From Paenibacillus mesophilus (GTDB lineage: Bacteria > Bacillota > Bacilli > Paenibacillales > NBRC-103111): a DNA stretch of 64,000 nt. Both the position numbers and the translations under genes were made by a program. The notes under the pieces were generated by a model that worked only from the letters and a program-made list of their open reading frames with translations, ran no database searches and was not told the DNA's origin. This document shows, piece by piece, positions 43,101-49,422 of the stretch; the first letter of the stretch is position 1; each line of letters begins with the position of its first letter. The DNA is taken from the NCBI RefSeq assembly GCF_005938385.1, contig NZ_VCRA01000004.1, forward strand, positions 62,001 through 126,000. Direction: 5' to 3'.

Positions 43101-43935
43101 CGGTAAAGGCGTGATCCTCCTTGTACTCGATTGTGGTAGTCCGGCCTACCGTATCGGTAATTTTGGACATTAACCGTTTCTTCACGGTTTGCCCATTCAC
43201 TGTATACGACAAATCGGCATATTCGAACGATATCGTGTTCCCGTACCGGTCGCGAATACCAAGAAGCCTGCCGTCGGCGGCGAAGTACGTTTTCTTGCCG
43301 TCTTTCCCGGTCAGGACGTATTTCGAGGTGCCGTCGGTTTGGCCGTTGCTGTACTCCGCCGTTTCCTTGACCACCGCGTCTTTGATGGTCTGGCCTTCCG
43401 GAAGGTAAGCGTATTGCCCGTCAACCAACTGGTACTTCAGACGGTATACGTCTCCGCTCTCGGTATGCAGAAACTTGTGGCTCGTCCCGTCGCTGTTCGT
43501 TCTTACTTCCATTTGCGGGAACGAGAACCGCATGCCGATCCCGAGATTGTAGCGGTCCTCGTAGAAGGAGGAGGTCAAGGCGTCGGAATATACATAGTCC
43601 ACCCACGCCCCGTCCACGTACTCTACCTTCATCTCCTGCACATTGGAAACGCCGCTCTTGTAAATCCGCTTGAGCTCCACATCGAGCCCGTTCCGACCGG
43701 GAAGAACGTAGTCGGTTTGGGTGAGGCTGAGTTCCCCGCTTTGCGGGCTTATATATTCTTCCGTTTCATTCGTGCGCAAGTAGACGGGCGACAGCATCGT
43801 GTTGTACTGCTGCTTCGGCCCGATCAAATTGTTGAGCTGCTCCTCCAGCGTTTCGGCTGACGCCGGCCGGTCCGGGATGATGCAGAGCAATATTCCCAGA
43901 AGCAAAATTCGGATACCGTGCTTGATCAATGGCAT
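34153..43935 (-). CDS. Giant RHS/YD-repeat polymorphic toxin
   Basis: About 3260 residues from ATG 43935 (MPLIKHG...; GGAGAGGGAAG upstream). A Sec signal peptide (IRILLLGILLCIIPDRPASAE) shows export. Residues ~40-420 form an N-terminal plug-like region. Dozens of YD repeats (YDxxGNxxxxxD/Y) run to ~2780, ending in the conserved RHS core signature YYLRARYYNPYTGRFISEDS, then NRYTYAHNNPLMFVDPTGH. A variable tip follows: a 22-residue helical tandem repeat (~2860-2965), a hydrophobic Gly/Ala stretch, a Ser/Pro linker, and the C-terminal ~135 residues. The last part has GQAHHLNQDAAYRDVIP, NAFSEVGSPHYNAHESLEQF and VEHGLLGGMPVPRIPSKINQ, an HNH/Endo-VII-like (SHH-type) nuclease pattern. The YD shell should encase the toxin until delivery. 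The immunity gene overlaps its stop. Confidence 0.92.
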   Translation of the reverse strand: MPLIKHGIRILLLGILLCIIPDRPASAETLEEQLNNLIGPKQQYNTMLSPVYLRTNETEEYISPQSGELSLTQTDYVLPGRNGLDVELKRIYKSGVSNVQEMKVEYVDGAWVDYVYSDALTSSFYEDRYNLGIGMRFSFPQMEVRTNSDGTSHKFLHTESGDVYRLKYQLVDGQYAYLPEGQTIKDAVVKETAEYSNGQTDGTSKYVLTGKDGKKTYFAADGRLLGIRDRYGNTISFEYADLSYTVNGQTVKKRLMSKITDTVGRTTTIEYKEDHAFTVGPIANTPLSAEESWKASQNPNNTDSGDLQGKFQVIVRLPGDKSIVYDKSAVLVNSSKQVMRTRLQRVFDADGKPKYHFWYEQPDLGFTYMNGTQYSAYNRYENLIQIDYAKTNRMKRYAYDNFTKTLHQGSMQYRKVFEKKDLVKTGYDATKSGFPDKFATEAKNKTNYAYTNEADGFGYPGYNAGNDAYLRDTYKYYTVTTDVSGNETKYTYDGLHQLLITELKGADHKETLLTERDEMKLVKKKETWSYPIVNGQAAGEPVKRIENYRYDEYGNMTNYTGPEAVRDANGYPVDTEHTVVYSYAYDKYHVLTLKTWKQDAQTTNQNVFEVDANGNVLKETTMSDRGGRVVTDYAYDSFGNVTAKTVSSDGGSFVTYYEYGIDAGGTNVQGAYLTKQYKLLEDGRQSATVYGYDWNTGNRTAEIDPNGNRTAYEYDILNRPIKTVYADQSAKTYSFEESPYANMLVRYTDQVQNVFTYEYDITGTLVRASVWDNGAWNVLKTMEYDGKGNKTKEIDANGHSTRYEYDSKNRLVRKSRYENDTVDKGTLTLQYRLGASADTPLLVTVTDEEGYVKKMHYDILDRLRKVEATPDKARFVSMTYTYDYVGNKLTETNPRGYTTSYGYDGLGRLVKRTDALGYETSYGYNALNRVALHNEPGDRTTEFLFSALGLIAMRKTSRRGSQDYTYTAYEYDLAGNVLREKQGGVRAGVDEVSSDTSYAYDTRLRQTDEYRKVDDSRTAHVRYFYDGNGNRTGMVEYADAAETKYRMYAYSFDYAGQLKEESGVYRETDGPGGFRDYGSYRKTTQRDYAGNVTRQSVQNGGGWDTMEFAYDAGNRVISKKEPYGRQASKETRYRYDKVGNRTGETLTVGGIEADVTYMYDGLARMVKRIDPLGNTTRYVYDDSGNKIKEIDARYAALTEEAAPGTITEYDALNRPVKAIAFDGTSREVTMFRQYDGRGNVVKEADGEGYSDAQPERSIGIVMEYDADNRKVKIISAQTSARNGQSGGSQATRTIAYDGSGRVRSETDALGYTTTYTYYLNGKLKQATNAESAAERYDYDLTGKAMSVRIDRLGRETRTYHNIFDKPYRVENADGGVERFEYSAKGELIESYDAAGMAKRYEYDSSGNVTAKMEEIGAEGFYSNFKRTETAYDEANRPVASETFLVKVSGVSGAVEQTASAGDRVNMEYDKAGRLVRRAGPFGRETVQRFDQAGNVITKLAKVADGDYEVRRYAYDTRSRLVTESLLVKTSDLHSNSLAGAKFDNEYADRVVSATVLAYTKNGQLKSRTDPLGGVTRYEYDYDGHLLKKTDPMSAITEYRYDAKGRLTAEINPKGMSVLYEYDALDRLIRKNAPAADGSRAITRYVFDAVGNLLKEISPNEYNASLDTPAAVMSMPGMAYTYDAMNRRTATVAPDGAGIQYLGYDARGLVRKSVDGLRYTGNLDGSAGTVYEYDGLGRLIAQTDALGYRTSFVYDVLGNVTKKTDARGHATEYAYNADRTLAGVSYPDGGGTSYTYDKLGRKLSETGALGNTKAYRYNAFGQEKTATDPYGNTVESKYDLNGNLVSVKDKRGSVTLFKYDANKRMTEKRTPLDLDASGSVIYSIESYAYDSIGNIVKKSLTGTNDRAFVREQTYTYFDNNLLHTSADSSGAVTTNGYDKNGNLVRTEKLRDASEADVEKLVYDIRNRLVKRIRLVDQADLAGAADWPNLPFLRDAEAPGKIQVITGYEYDALGNRIKEYDPRAYAEQDTANREQYAVSYTYDALNRVDKVIRKYGGTDVYQQYAYDEVGNRISMRNERGFETKYTYDRMNRVLTMTDPEQHTFTYGYDLAGNKVTETNAKGHTMTYGYDQLNRLVTVTDPYNKVVTRNVLDVNGNAVKKIDAVGYQSANSDEERYGWTYTYDLANRLVRVLDPELAAKNKPELSTWTYRYNPAGEKIKETNALGHSTSYAYDGAGRLLQVTDPQGVSVAYSYDRAGNKTGMTDGRGKATSYTYGAFGLLRSATDPTRKPIVYRYNLALSVAEMTDRNGNHTVYAYDNRNLLTSRSVTETGDSIGYGYDEAGNRISMTDTSGTSSYAYDKNNRLLRITKDGVARITYTYDAVGNIETVTDSTGFTTSYTYDKSSRLETVTFQGKVTTYQYDDNGNRKAIVYGGGVTEQYEFDRNSRLIGLTNKKPDSSVLSSYRYTYDEAGQQTSKTDSFGTTDYAYDEAGRLLKVNAPGKTTLYGYDRAGNRQSQQETYTSAQPSGYVDPGTETELTYLVKKSEYVYTASNQLQKLIEKMADGTGQEVLEKTVLYLYDDNGNELRQQVSYIRPHKRSMRQVTGGNAVGDDADADLTPLIEKVSNVFDGFNRLKQTERIKAGERVTVDYVYDGDDLRTQKVVRSSKESYAAKTTNYLYDRQHVILESDASGSVAVRYVRGINYIARMDASAKLSYYLYNGHGDVVQTVSESGEVENQYDYDVFGNATLTVESEYSSAIRYAGEFFDAEVGLYYLRARYYNPYTGRFISEDSYWGEDANPLSLNRYTYAHNNPLMFVDPTGHSIFDAIKNFAKDTIDLVSEKTADFVDIVKSKWDYWSEEANEVASEVVSDTWNYVETKLDNWSEVAREAISDTRDYVETKLDNWSEVAREAISDTRDYVETKLDNWSEIASETVSDTRDYVETKLDNWGEVASEVVSDTWNYAVEYGTEADEYVDAFLEGASSALVRNMSFGLLPDHEPESEHTTTYALGELFGDVTSALLGTELAAGGTAGTVFFSPTGVGAVAAASAAYAGVGLIASSYGHISGDVEDLVQSFSSSSSGDAGTGESVPTKSGGGSDPADFVNPPAEKSKPSTSGDAEGTGNPVVDEYGILKKDTSIPGQAHHLNQDAAYRDVIPTNKGMSTKLEGNAFSEVGSPHYNAHESLEQFWNQYRRGGEKYGEVPTNLEYSKAMVDSLKAAGYPQEEAMQITAKAIEQRVEHGLLGGMPVPRIPSKINQSPRPLE
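35050..35375 (-). repeat. 66-bp tandem repeats inside the RHS gene
   Basis: About 4.5 copies of a 66-bp unit encode a 22-residue amphipathic helix (consensus SDTRDYVETKLDNWSEVARE plus two residues). The middle copies are almost identical at DNA level, so copy number can change by slippage. The repeat lies between the RHS core and the toxin tip. Confidence 0.85.
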
Positions 43936-43952
43936 TCTCGCTTCCCTCTCCA

Positions 43953-44783
43953 TCACCGATATTTCTGTTCGTAGCTTTCTGCGAATACGGCTTCCGGGCT
44001 ATAGCCTTCTTTCAGCTTCCCGACGACGGTTTCCGCGGTTTTGCCGACTTTATGGGCAATGACGAACGCTTCGGCGATTCGTGCCGCCGACAGTCCGCTT
44101 TCGCTTTGGAACGCTTGCAGCTGCTCGTTCTTGATCTGAACGCGAGGCAGCTTGTCCCCGCCGAACAAAATGCCCGCCTTGGCGGTAATGCCGCGCCACT
44201 CCGGCGACGTCAGCTTCTCCTCGATAATCTCTTCGAACGGTCTGCCGGTCGCGTTGGCGAGCCGGTCCGCGATCATAATGTCGTCGGCGGTCAAGCCCGG
44301 GGTGCTCATCAGCTTCTCCAAATAGTCGGATGGGAAGGAGCGGGGCTTGAATACGGGCTGATTGCGGTTATATTCGGTAAAAAGCCGCTCCCACGAAGCC
44401 CCGGCTGCCTGCTGAACGGCAAAAGAACGCAAATCGGCAACCGTCCCGAAGCTGTGGTACAAAAACTCGCAGCCTATCAAAATTTCCGGAAGCGCGTAGC
44501 CGTCCAAGACGAGCTTCTCGATCTCTTGCCGGATCGAGTCATGGATGCCGAGCTTGACGAGTAGTGCCTTGTAATCGGCGACATGCCGATCGTAGTTGGC
44601 CGGGTCTGCGGCCCGGATACGATCCAGCACCGCTTGGGAGATGACTAGATCGTTCGTGGTTTGGCCCGTGGAGCCCGTCTGCCCCGCTGCGCCGCCGTCT
44701 TCGGCAGCGAATGCCGCTATCCCGGCATATACCGCCATTCCGAGTATCAGTAAGATGGACAATAGTTTGGAATACGTCTTCAC
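43953..44783 (-). CDS. Exported protein of the RHS locus, family unknown
   Basis: 276 residues. A signal peptide (LLSILLILGMAVYAGIAAFA) is followed by a helical extracellular domain with two similar stretches (YALPEILIGCEFLYHSFGTVADL and YSPEAVFAESYEQKYR; also AARIAEAFVIAHKVGKTAETVVGKLKEG). It ends 17 bp before the RHS gene. A decayed copy of its signal region occurs at 48999-49125, together with the next gene's remnant. That shows the pair travels with the FnIII/RHS unit and probably serves its export or assembly. Confidence 0.65.
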   Translation of the reverse strand: MKTYSKLLSILLILGMAVYAGIAAFAAEDGGAAGQTGSTGQTTNDLVISQAVLDRIRAADPANYDRHVADYKALLVKLGIHDSIRQEIEKLVLDGYALPEILIGCEFLYHSFGTVADLRSFAVQQAAGASWERLFTEYNRNQPVFKPRSFPSDYLEKLMSTPGLTADDIMIADRLANATGRPFEEIIEEKLTSPEWRGITAKAGILFGGDKLPRVQIKNEQLQAFQSESGLSAARIAEAFVIAHKVGKTAETVVGKLKEGYSPEAVFAESYEQKYR

Positions 44784-44795
44784 GCAGGTATCTCC

Positions 44796-45782
44796 TTATC
44801 GGCCGTTGGCCGGTATATTGGGGTCGATCCTTCTCAGCTCTTCCTTGACGGCTTCCGCCGGATTAGCCGGCTTGACGTCCTTGACTTTGGGTGTCGGCGC
44901 TTCGGGAAGCGGGCTGACCGCCGCATCGGAAGACGGCTTCGCCGTTGAAGCGGTGGCCGCCTGGACAGCGGATGCTTCCCTCCCGGAGGCGTTCTCCTCG
45001 CGAATCCGGTCAAGCAATCTGCGTTCGATTTCGCTAAGCGTCAGGTCGACCCGCCAGACTTTCTCCATTTTTTTCTGCTGCTTGTCCTTCTCGTAGCGCG
45101 TTTTGTCCGCCGCATATTCATCCAGATTCAAACCGAGCTGCAGGGCGGTCAAATATTCGTCCAAGACAGCCTCGTAGCTTCCGAACTCCCGCTTCAGCGA
45201 CAGCATGAGCCGAACGGCGGTTTCCAGCTCGAGCTGCTCGGCGACGGAGCGAAGCTCCGCCACGAACGATTCTTTATCCTCGGACGGCATGCCGCCGTTC
45301 GAGAGCGCGGTCGGCGCCGGTATTTTCGGAGCTTCCGGCATGTCTTCCTCGACTAGCTGGTTGATCTGTAGAGCGATCCTCTCGGCCAGCAGCTTGGCGG
45401 CGGCAATATCGGTCTGTGCGTAGCCCAGAGCTGCGAGCCGGGCAACAGCTTCCTCTCCGAGCCCTGCCCCGAGCAGCCCCAGACTGCGCTTCTCTTTGGA
45501 CGCGCTATCGCGCTGTCCGTCCGTGGTCTTTAACGACTCCATAATGTCGTTCCAAGACTTGCCCGATGCTTTCATGCTCAATATCCGCTCCGCCTCTACC
45601 CCCGACATGTTGGATAGCTCGGCGGCGATTCTCCGGTCGTCGCTATTGTCTGCTTCGAGAGGAGTCGCACTTCCTTCCGAACCGATGCCCCCAACCGAAT
45701 ACAGTATGATTTCGCCGATCAGTGCGAGCAAAACCGTGATGACGATCAGCTTGCGCGGCGGCCTCCTCCATTTGATTCCCAT
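44796..45782 (-). CDS. Membrane-anchored protein of the RHS locus, family unknown
   Basis: 328 residues. A single N-terminal membrane helix (KLIVITVLLALIGEIILYSVGGI) after basic residues RRPPRK suggests a type II anchor with an outside domain. That domain is helical (VEAERILSMKASGKSWNDIMESLK, GLGEEAVARLAALGYAQTDIAAAKLLAERI) and the C-terminus is Pro/Ala/Lys-rich. It lies 12 bp before the 276-residue gene. A decayed copy lies at 49130-49370. The motif FGSYEAVLDEYLTALQLGLNLDEYAADK and the helical repeats resemble those of its neighbour. Confidence 0.6.
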   Translation of the reverse strand: MGIKWRRPPRKLIVITVLLALIGEIILYSVGGIGSEGSATPLEADNSDDRRIAAELSNMSGVEAERILSMKASGKSWNDIMESLKTTDGQRDSASKEKRSLGLLGAGLGEEAVARLAALGYAQTDIAAAKLLAERIALQINQLVEEDMPEAPKIPAPTALSNGGMPSEDKESFVAELRSVAEQLELETAVRLMLSLKREFGSYEAVLDEYLTALQLGLNLDEYAADKTRYEKDKQQKKMEKVWRVDLTLSEIERRLLDRIREENASGREASAVQAATASTAKPSSDAAVSPLPEAPTPKVKDVKPANPAEAVKEELRRIDPNIPANGR

Positions 45783-45806
45783 AAACCTCTCTCACGCCCC
45801 CATTTA

Positions 45807-45834
45807 GAACTATCACGTAATGACCTGATAGTTC
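45807..45834. other. Intercistronic inverted repeat
   Basis: GAACTATCA and TGATAGTTC form a perfect 9-bp pair right after the FnIII stop codon, without a U-tract. A degraded version occurs at the same place after the paralogue near 49395-49420. It is probably an mRNA processing or stability hairpin. Confidence 0.45.
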
Positions 45835-45835
45835 G

Positions 45836-48800
45836 TTATTCCATCGTTGCGTTCAGGACCGTCTGACCGTCCTGCTTCGCCTTGAACTTGATCGTAGTAA
45901 TCTCGCCCGACCAGGACGTACCTGGCACGATATTCCGGCTCACCATGTACTCGATGCGCCCGGGCGTTACGGCGACGGTCAGAAGAGATCCGGCAATGCT
46001 GCCCGAGCCCGTTTCCAGCGCCGGAGTGAAGTCGTATAAGTCTACAATCTCTACCGCATCGGGATCATACGTCACGACGAACATTTTCTCCCAGAAGTCC
46101 TGAACGTTGTGAGCAAACAGCATCAAGTCGAACGGTTGGTCTCGCTCGGCCTGAACGACATATGCCGGATTGGTCGTGCTTTTCACTACGGCGGGACTCC
46201 ACGCCGTTACGCCTGTCACGTTCTTCGCCCTCAGCCTGTACGTATGGGATGTGCCAGGCGCCAAATTTCTGTGTACGTAATTGGTTCCGCCGTCAATACC
46301 GACCTTGCTACCGTCGATCTCGAGATCGTATCCGCTCGCGCCGTCGACCCTCTCCCAACGCAGCTCGATCAACCGGTCCGAAGCGATAGCCTTCAGCTCC
46401 TTCGGGGCGTCCGGCGGATTCGGCAGCGTCGAAAGAGACATGATGGCGACCCAGCCGCCGTCCACTCCGCCAATCCGTACGCGAACTTTATACGTATGGA
46501 ATTCGTTCGCTGTCAGCCCCGCGTGGTAATAAATCGTTTCCTTGCCGATGTTTTGCAGCACGCCATCGACTTCAATATCGTATTCGGCATCGCGGGCGAC
46601 CGTGTCCCAGGAGAACGTGATGGTCGTATTCGTCACAATCGCCGCCATGTTGGTCAGCGAGAACGAATGCTGCTCGGCGGGCAAAGTCGAGATGGCGATA
46701 GCTCCGCTCCATTCGCTGTAACCGCTGATGTTCTTCGCTCTTACCTTGTACGTATGGGGGGTTCCCTCGGCCAAGCCGGAATGGACGTAGCGCGTCTCGG
46801 CCCCGCTCGGCACGATCTGGCCGTCTATCTCCACCTCGTAGCTGTCCGCATGAAGCACTTGGTACCACATGATCGTTATCGTCGTCTCGTCCGACGTCGC
46901 CATCAGGTTCGTCGGGATGGCCGGCTTCTCCGGATGGGTCGTCACATCCAGCGGTGCGCTCCATGCACTTTTGCCCCCCGCATTGGTGGCGCGCACCCGG
47001 TACGTATGACCGCTTAACGGCTCAAGCCCCTCGTGCACATAAGTCGTACTCGTACCGTTGTCCACGATCAGGTCGTCCACTTCGATTTCGTATGCCGCTG
47101 CCCGTGCGGCTTCGGCCCAATGGACGGTAACGGTATGGATCGACAGATCGGCACGTAATTGCCCGGGCGTTTCGGGCGGATAAGGCAATGTCGTCATTGC
47201 AAGCGGAGTGCTCCAGACGCTTGCTCCGCCGATATTTATGGCGCGGACCCGGTACGTGTGGGCGGTTTCCGGCTGCAATCCGGAATGCGTGTAAGTCATT
47301 TGATTACCGACCCCGACAGTATGACCGTCCACTTCGAGCTCGTAGCCGTCCGCTTTTGCAGCCGCTTCCCAAACCAAGGTTACGGCCGTCTGCGTGGAAT
47401 TCCCTGCAAGTCCGGCAGGCGTCCCCGGCGGGTTCGGCAGCGTAAATACGGTCAACGGCTGGCTCCAGCCGCTTCCGCCGCCTGCATTATGCACCCGCAC
47501 CCGATACGTATGGCGGGATTCGGGAGACAGCCCCGAATGCGTGTAGCTCGCAGCCGTTCCATTCGGGACGACGGCTCCGTCGACCTCGATGTCATAGCCG
47601 GTTGCCCCGCTTGTTGCCGGCCAGCTTATCGTTATTGCGGATTGGGTTCTTGATGATACCGCGATCGTCGGGGGAGCCGCTGTAGTCGTCCCGACTACAG
47701 TGCCGCTCCAGCTTGTTGCCGTTCCTTCTTGATTGGCAGCCATCGCTTGAATAGGGTAAGCTGTATTGGCGGTTAGCCCGTTAACCAAGATATGTTTGTT
47801 GGCCGGCGTTATCCAGGTCGGAGTTGTCGCGAGACTTCCCCCCGTGCTTACGAATCGATCCCCTACCTTAATTTGATAAGAAGTCGTCGAAGGGTTGCTA
47901 TCCGTCAGTCGAATGCCCAAGGATGATTCCGTTGACTGAAACACGGCTGCTGCCGGCGTTTGAGCTTTGGTATAGACGGTTTGTTGCTTGGTAGCGATAT
48001 GTCCCATGCTGTCCCTTGCCTCAACCTTTACGTCATATCCCGTGTCGGGCGTTAGATTGGGGATAAGGTACGTATCCGCAGTCCAAGAACTTGCCATCGT
48101 GCCGACGGTGTATCGATAAGGTTCCGCTGCCATTCCAGCACCGCTGTCTGTTGCCGTTCCCGAAACGCTAATTGTTGTTTCTGTCGAGGAAGCTTGAATA
48201 TTTCCCATTACCGGCGGAGACTTGTCTACCCGAAATGCAACCGTTTGGATCACAGGGGCGGTTTCATTATCAGTTACTTCTACTTTCAGCATATGGTCCC
48301 CGTCCGTCAATTCATCGAATCCAATAGCATTGAAAGCAACTACCTGCGCTGTCTCTGTGTTGGATATAGTCCTGCTATCGCGCGGAACGGTTTCTCCGTC
48401 CAAAAAATAACGGGACACCAGTGTATCGCCATCCGGATCCGTAACGGAGATTTTTAACAAAAAATCCATTCCCGGCTGACCCAACATTTGATTGGGCTGA
48501 GGCGATAAAATGGTTAATGCAGGGGGATCTCCAGGCGACAGTACATACCAGTAACCGTCACTCGCTTGCCCATCCACAGGGTATGTGCCCGCCGGCGCAG
48601 TGACAGTGCCGATGTAGCTGCCGCGATAATAATCGGTGTATTCAACCTTACGAGTCTCGTAGATAGGCTCGGACCATACTGTTCTGCAAGTGGTATGGGA
48701 CCAGGTTCCCCCATTCTCATACACTCCGGACTCCGTCGTACATTCGTATTGCGCTCCACCGCCAACTTGGACTAATTCATCGTTCTCATACGTGTTCGAG

Positions 48801-48919
48801 TCGGTGTAGTACTGCAGCCAGACATTCATACCCGTGGCTCCGGCTGCTTCCGGGGAGTTTACAAGCCCCATCGACAACATGACGAACAAAAAAATTACAA
48901 GTCTCTTAAAGTATCGGAT
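45836..48919 (-). CDS. Exported fibronectin-III protein, paralogue 1
   Basis: About 1027 residues if it begins at the ATC codon at 48917-48919 (AGGAGG lies 8 bases upstream; RYFKRLVIFLFVMLSMGLVNSPEAAGA then forms a proper signal peptide). The first conventional start is a TTG at 48889, which would cut the signal. After the signal come a Tyr/Trp-rich YTDYYRGSYIGTVTAPAGTYPVDG...YWYVL head, a Big/Ig-like part (LTILSPQPNQMLGQPG), about seven FnIII domains (repeated HTYRVRAxNxGGxSxWS), and a cohesin-like C-terminal module (FVVTYDPDAVEIVDLYDFTP...ITTIKFKAKQDGQTVLNATME). Confidence 0.75.
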   Translation of the reverse strand: MRYFKRLVIFLFVMLSMGLVNSPEAAGATGMNVWLQYYTDSNTYENDELVQVGGGAQYECTTESGVYENGGTWSHTTCRTVWSEPIYETRKVEYTDYYRGSYIGTVTAPAGTYPVDGQASDGYWYVLSPGDPPALTILSPQPNQMLGQPGMDFLLKISVTDPDGDTLVSRYFLDGETVPRDSRTISNTETAQVVAFNAIGFDELTDGDHMLKVEVTDNETAPVIQTVAFRVDKSPPVMGNIQASSTETTISVSGTATDSGAGMAAEPYRYTVGTMASSWTADTYLIPNLTPDTGYDVKVEARDSMGHIATKQQTVYTKAQTPAAAVFQSTESSLGIRLTDSNPSTTSYQIKVGDRFVSTGGSLATTPTWITPANKHILVNGLTANTAYPIQAMAANQEGTATSWSGTVVGTTTAAPPTIAVSSRTQSAITISWPATSGATGYDIEVDGAVVPNGTAASYTHSGLSPESRHTYRVRVHNAGGGSGWSQPLTVFTLPNPPGTPAGLAGNSTQTAVTLVWEAAAKADGYELEVDGHTVGVGNQMTYTHSGLQPETAHTYRVRAINIGGASVWSTPLAMTTLPYPPETPGQLRADLSIHTVTVHWAEAARAAAYEIEVDDLIVDNGTSTTYVHEGLEPLSGHTYRVRATNAGGKSAWSAPLDVTTHPEKPAIPTNLMATSDETTITIMWYQVLHADSYEVEIDGQIVPSGAETRYVHSGLAEGTPHTYKVRAKNISGYSEWSGAIAISTLPAEQHSFSLTNMAAIVTNTTITFSWDTVARDAEYDIEVDGVLQNIGKETIYYHAGLTANEFHTYKVRVRIGGVDGGWVAIMSLSTLPNPPDAPKELKAIASDRLIELRWERVDGASGYDLEIDGSKVGIDGGTNYVHRNLAPGTSHTYRLRAKNVTGVTAWSPAVVKSTTNPAYVVQAERDQPFDLMLFAHNVQDFWEKMFVVTYDPDAVEIVDLYDFTPALETGSGSIAGSLLTVAVTPGRIEYMVSRNIVPGTSWSGEITTIKFKAKQDGQTVLNATME
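45850..47165 (-). repeat. Near-identical 1.3-kb duplication, copy 1
   Basis: Matches 49437-50752 at a constant offset of 3587 bp with only a few differing bases. It encodes the last four FnIII domains and the cohesin-like module. Outside this block the two genes are clearly diverged. Confidence 0.9.
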
Positions 48920-48959
48920 CTCCCTCTCCTCCTGTCACCGAACACTTTACTCCTACGTA

Positions 48960-49380
48960 TGCGTCGAGAACGGAGCGAGTCCACCATGAGTGAATGTCGT
49001 GTTCAGCCCGTTATCGTGTCCCGCTGCGCTGCCGTCCTCGGCGGCGAATGCTGCGATCCCGGCATATACCGCCATTCCGAGCATCAGTAGGATGAGCAAT
49101 AGTTTGGAATACCTCTTCACGCAGGTGTCTCCTTATCGGCCGACGGCCGGGATATTGGGATCGATCCTGCTCAGGTCTTCCTTAACGGCTTCCGCCCGGA
49201 GCATTCTCCTCGCGAATCCGGTCGAGCAGTCTCCGTTCGATTTCGCTAAGCGTCAAGTCGATCCGCCCGACCTTCCCAATTTTTTCCACTGCTTGTCCTT
49301 TTCGTGGAGCTGTTTATCCGCCGCATACTTATCAGCTTGCGTGGCGGTCTCCTCCATTTGATTCCCATAAACCTTTTTTC
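48960..49380 (-). pseudogene. Decayed remnants of FnIII, 276-residue and 328-residue genes
   Basis: Three adjoining pieces are recognisable. 48965-48998 resembles an FnIII segment of the 1438-residue protein (also found near 53797-53850). 48999-49125 matches the signal-peptide region of the 276-residue gene (44690-44790). 49130-49370 matches the start and end pieces of the 328-residue gene. None keeps a long frame. The order is that of the intact unit, so a second copy once existed and collapsed. Confidence 0.8.
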
Positions 49381-49422
49381 ACGCCCCCGTTAAGAACTGC
49401 CACGTATTTGCATGATAGTTCC

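Noticed and set aside
34917..43860. Many long plus-strand frames opposite the RHS gene (up to ~400 codons)
   Set aside because: They mirror the GC-biased YD-repeat codons of the opposite strand, have no ribosome binding sites and no recognisable domains.
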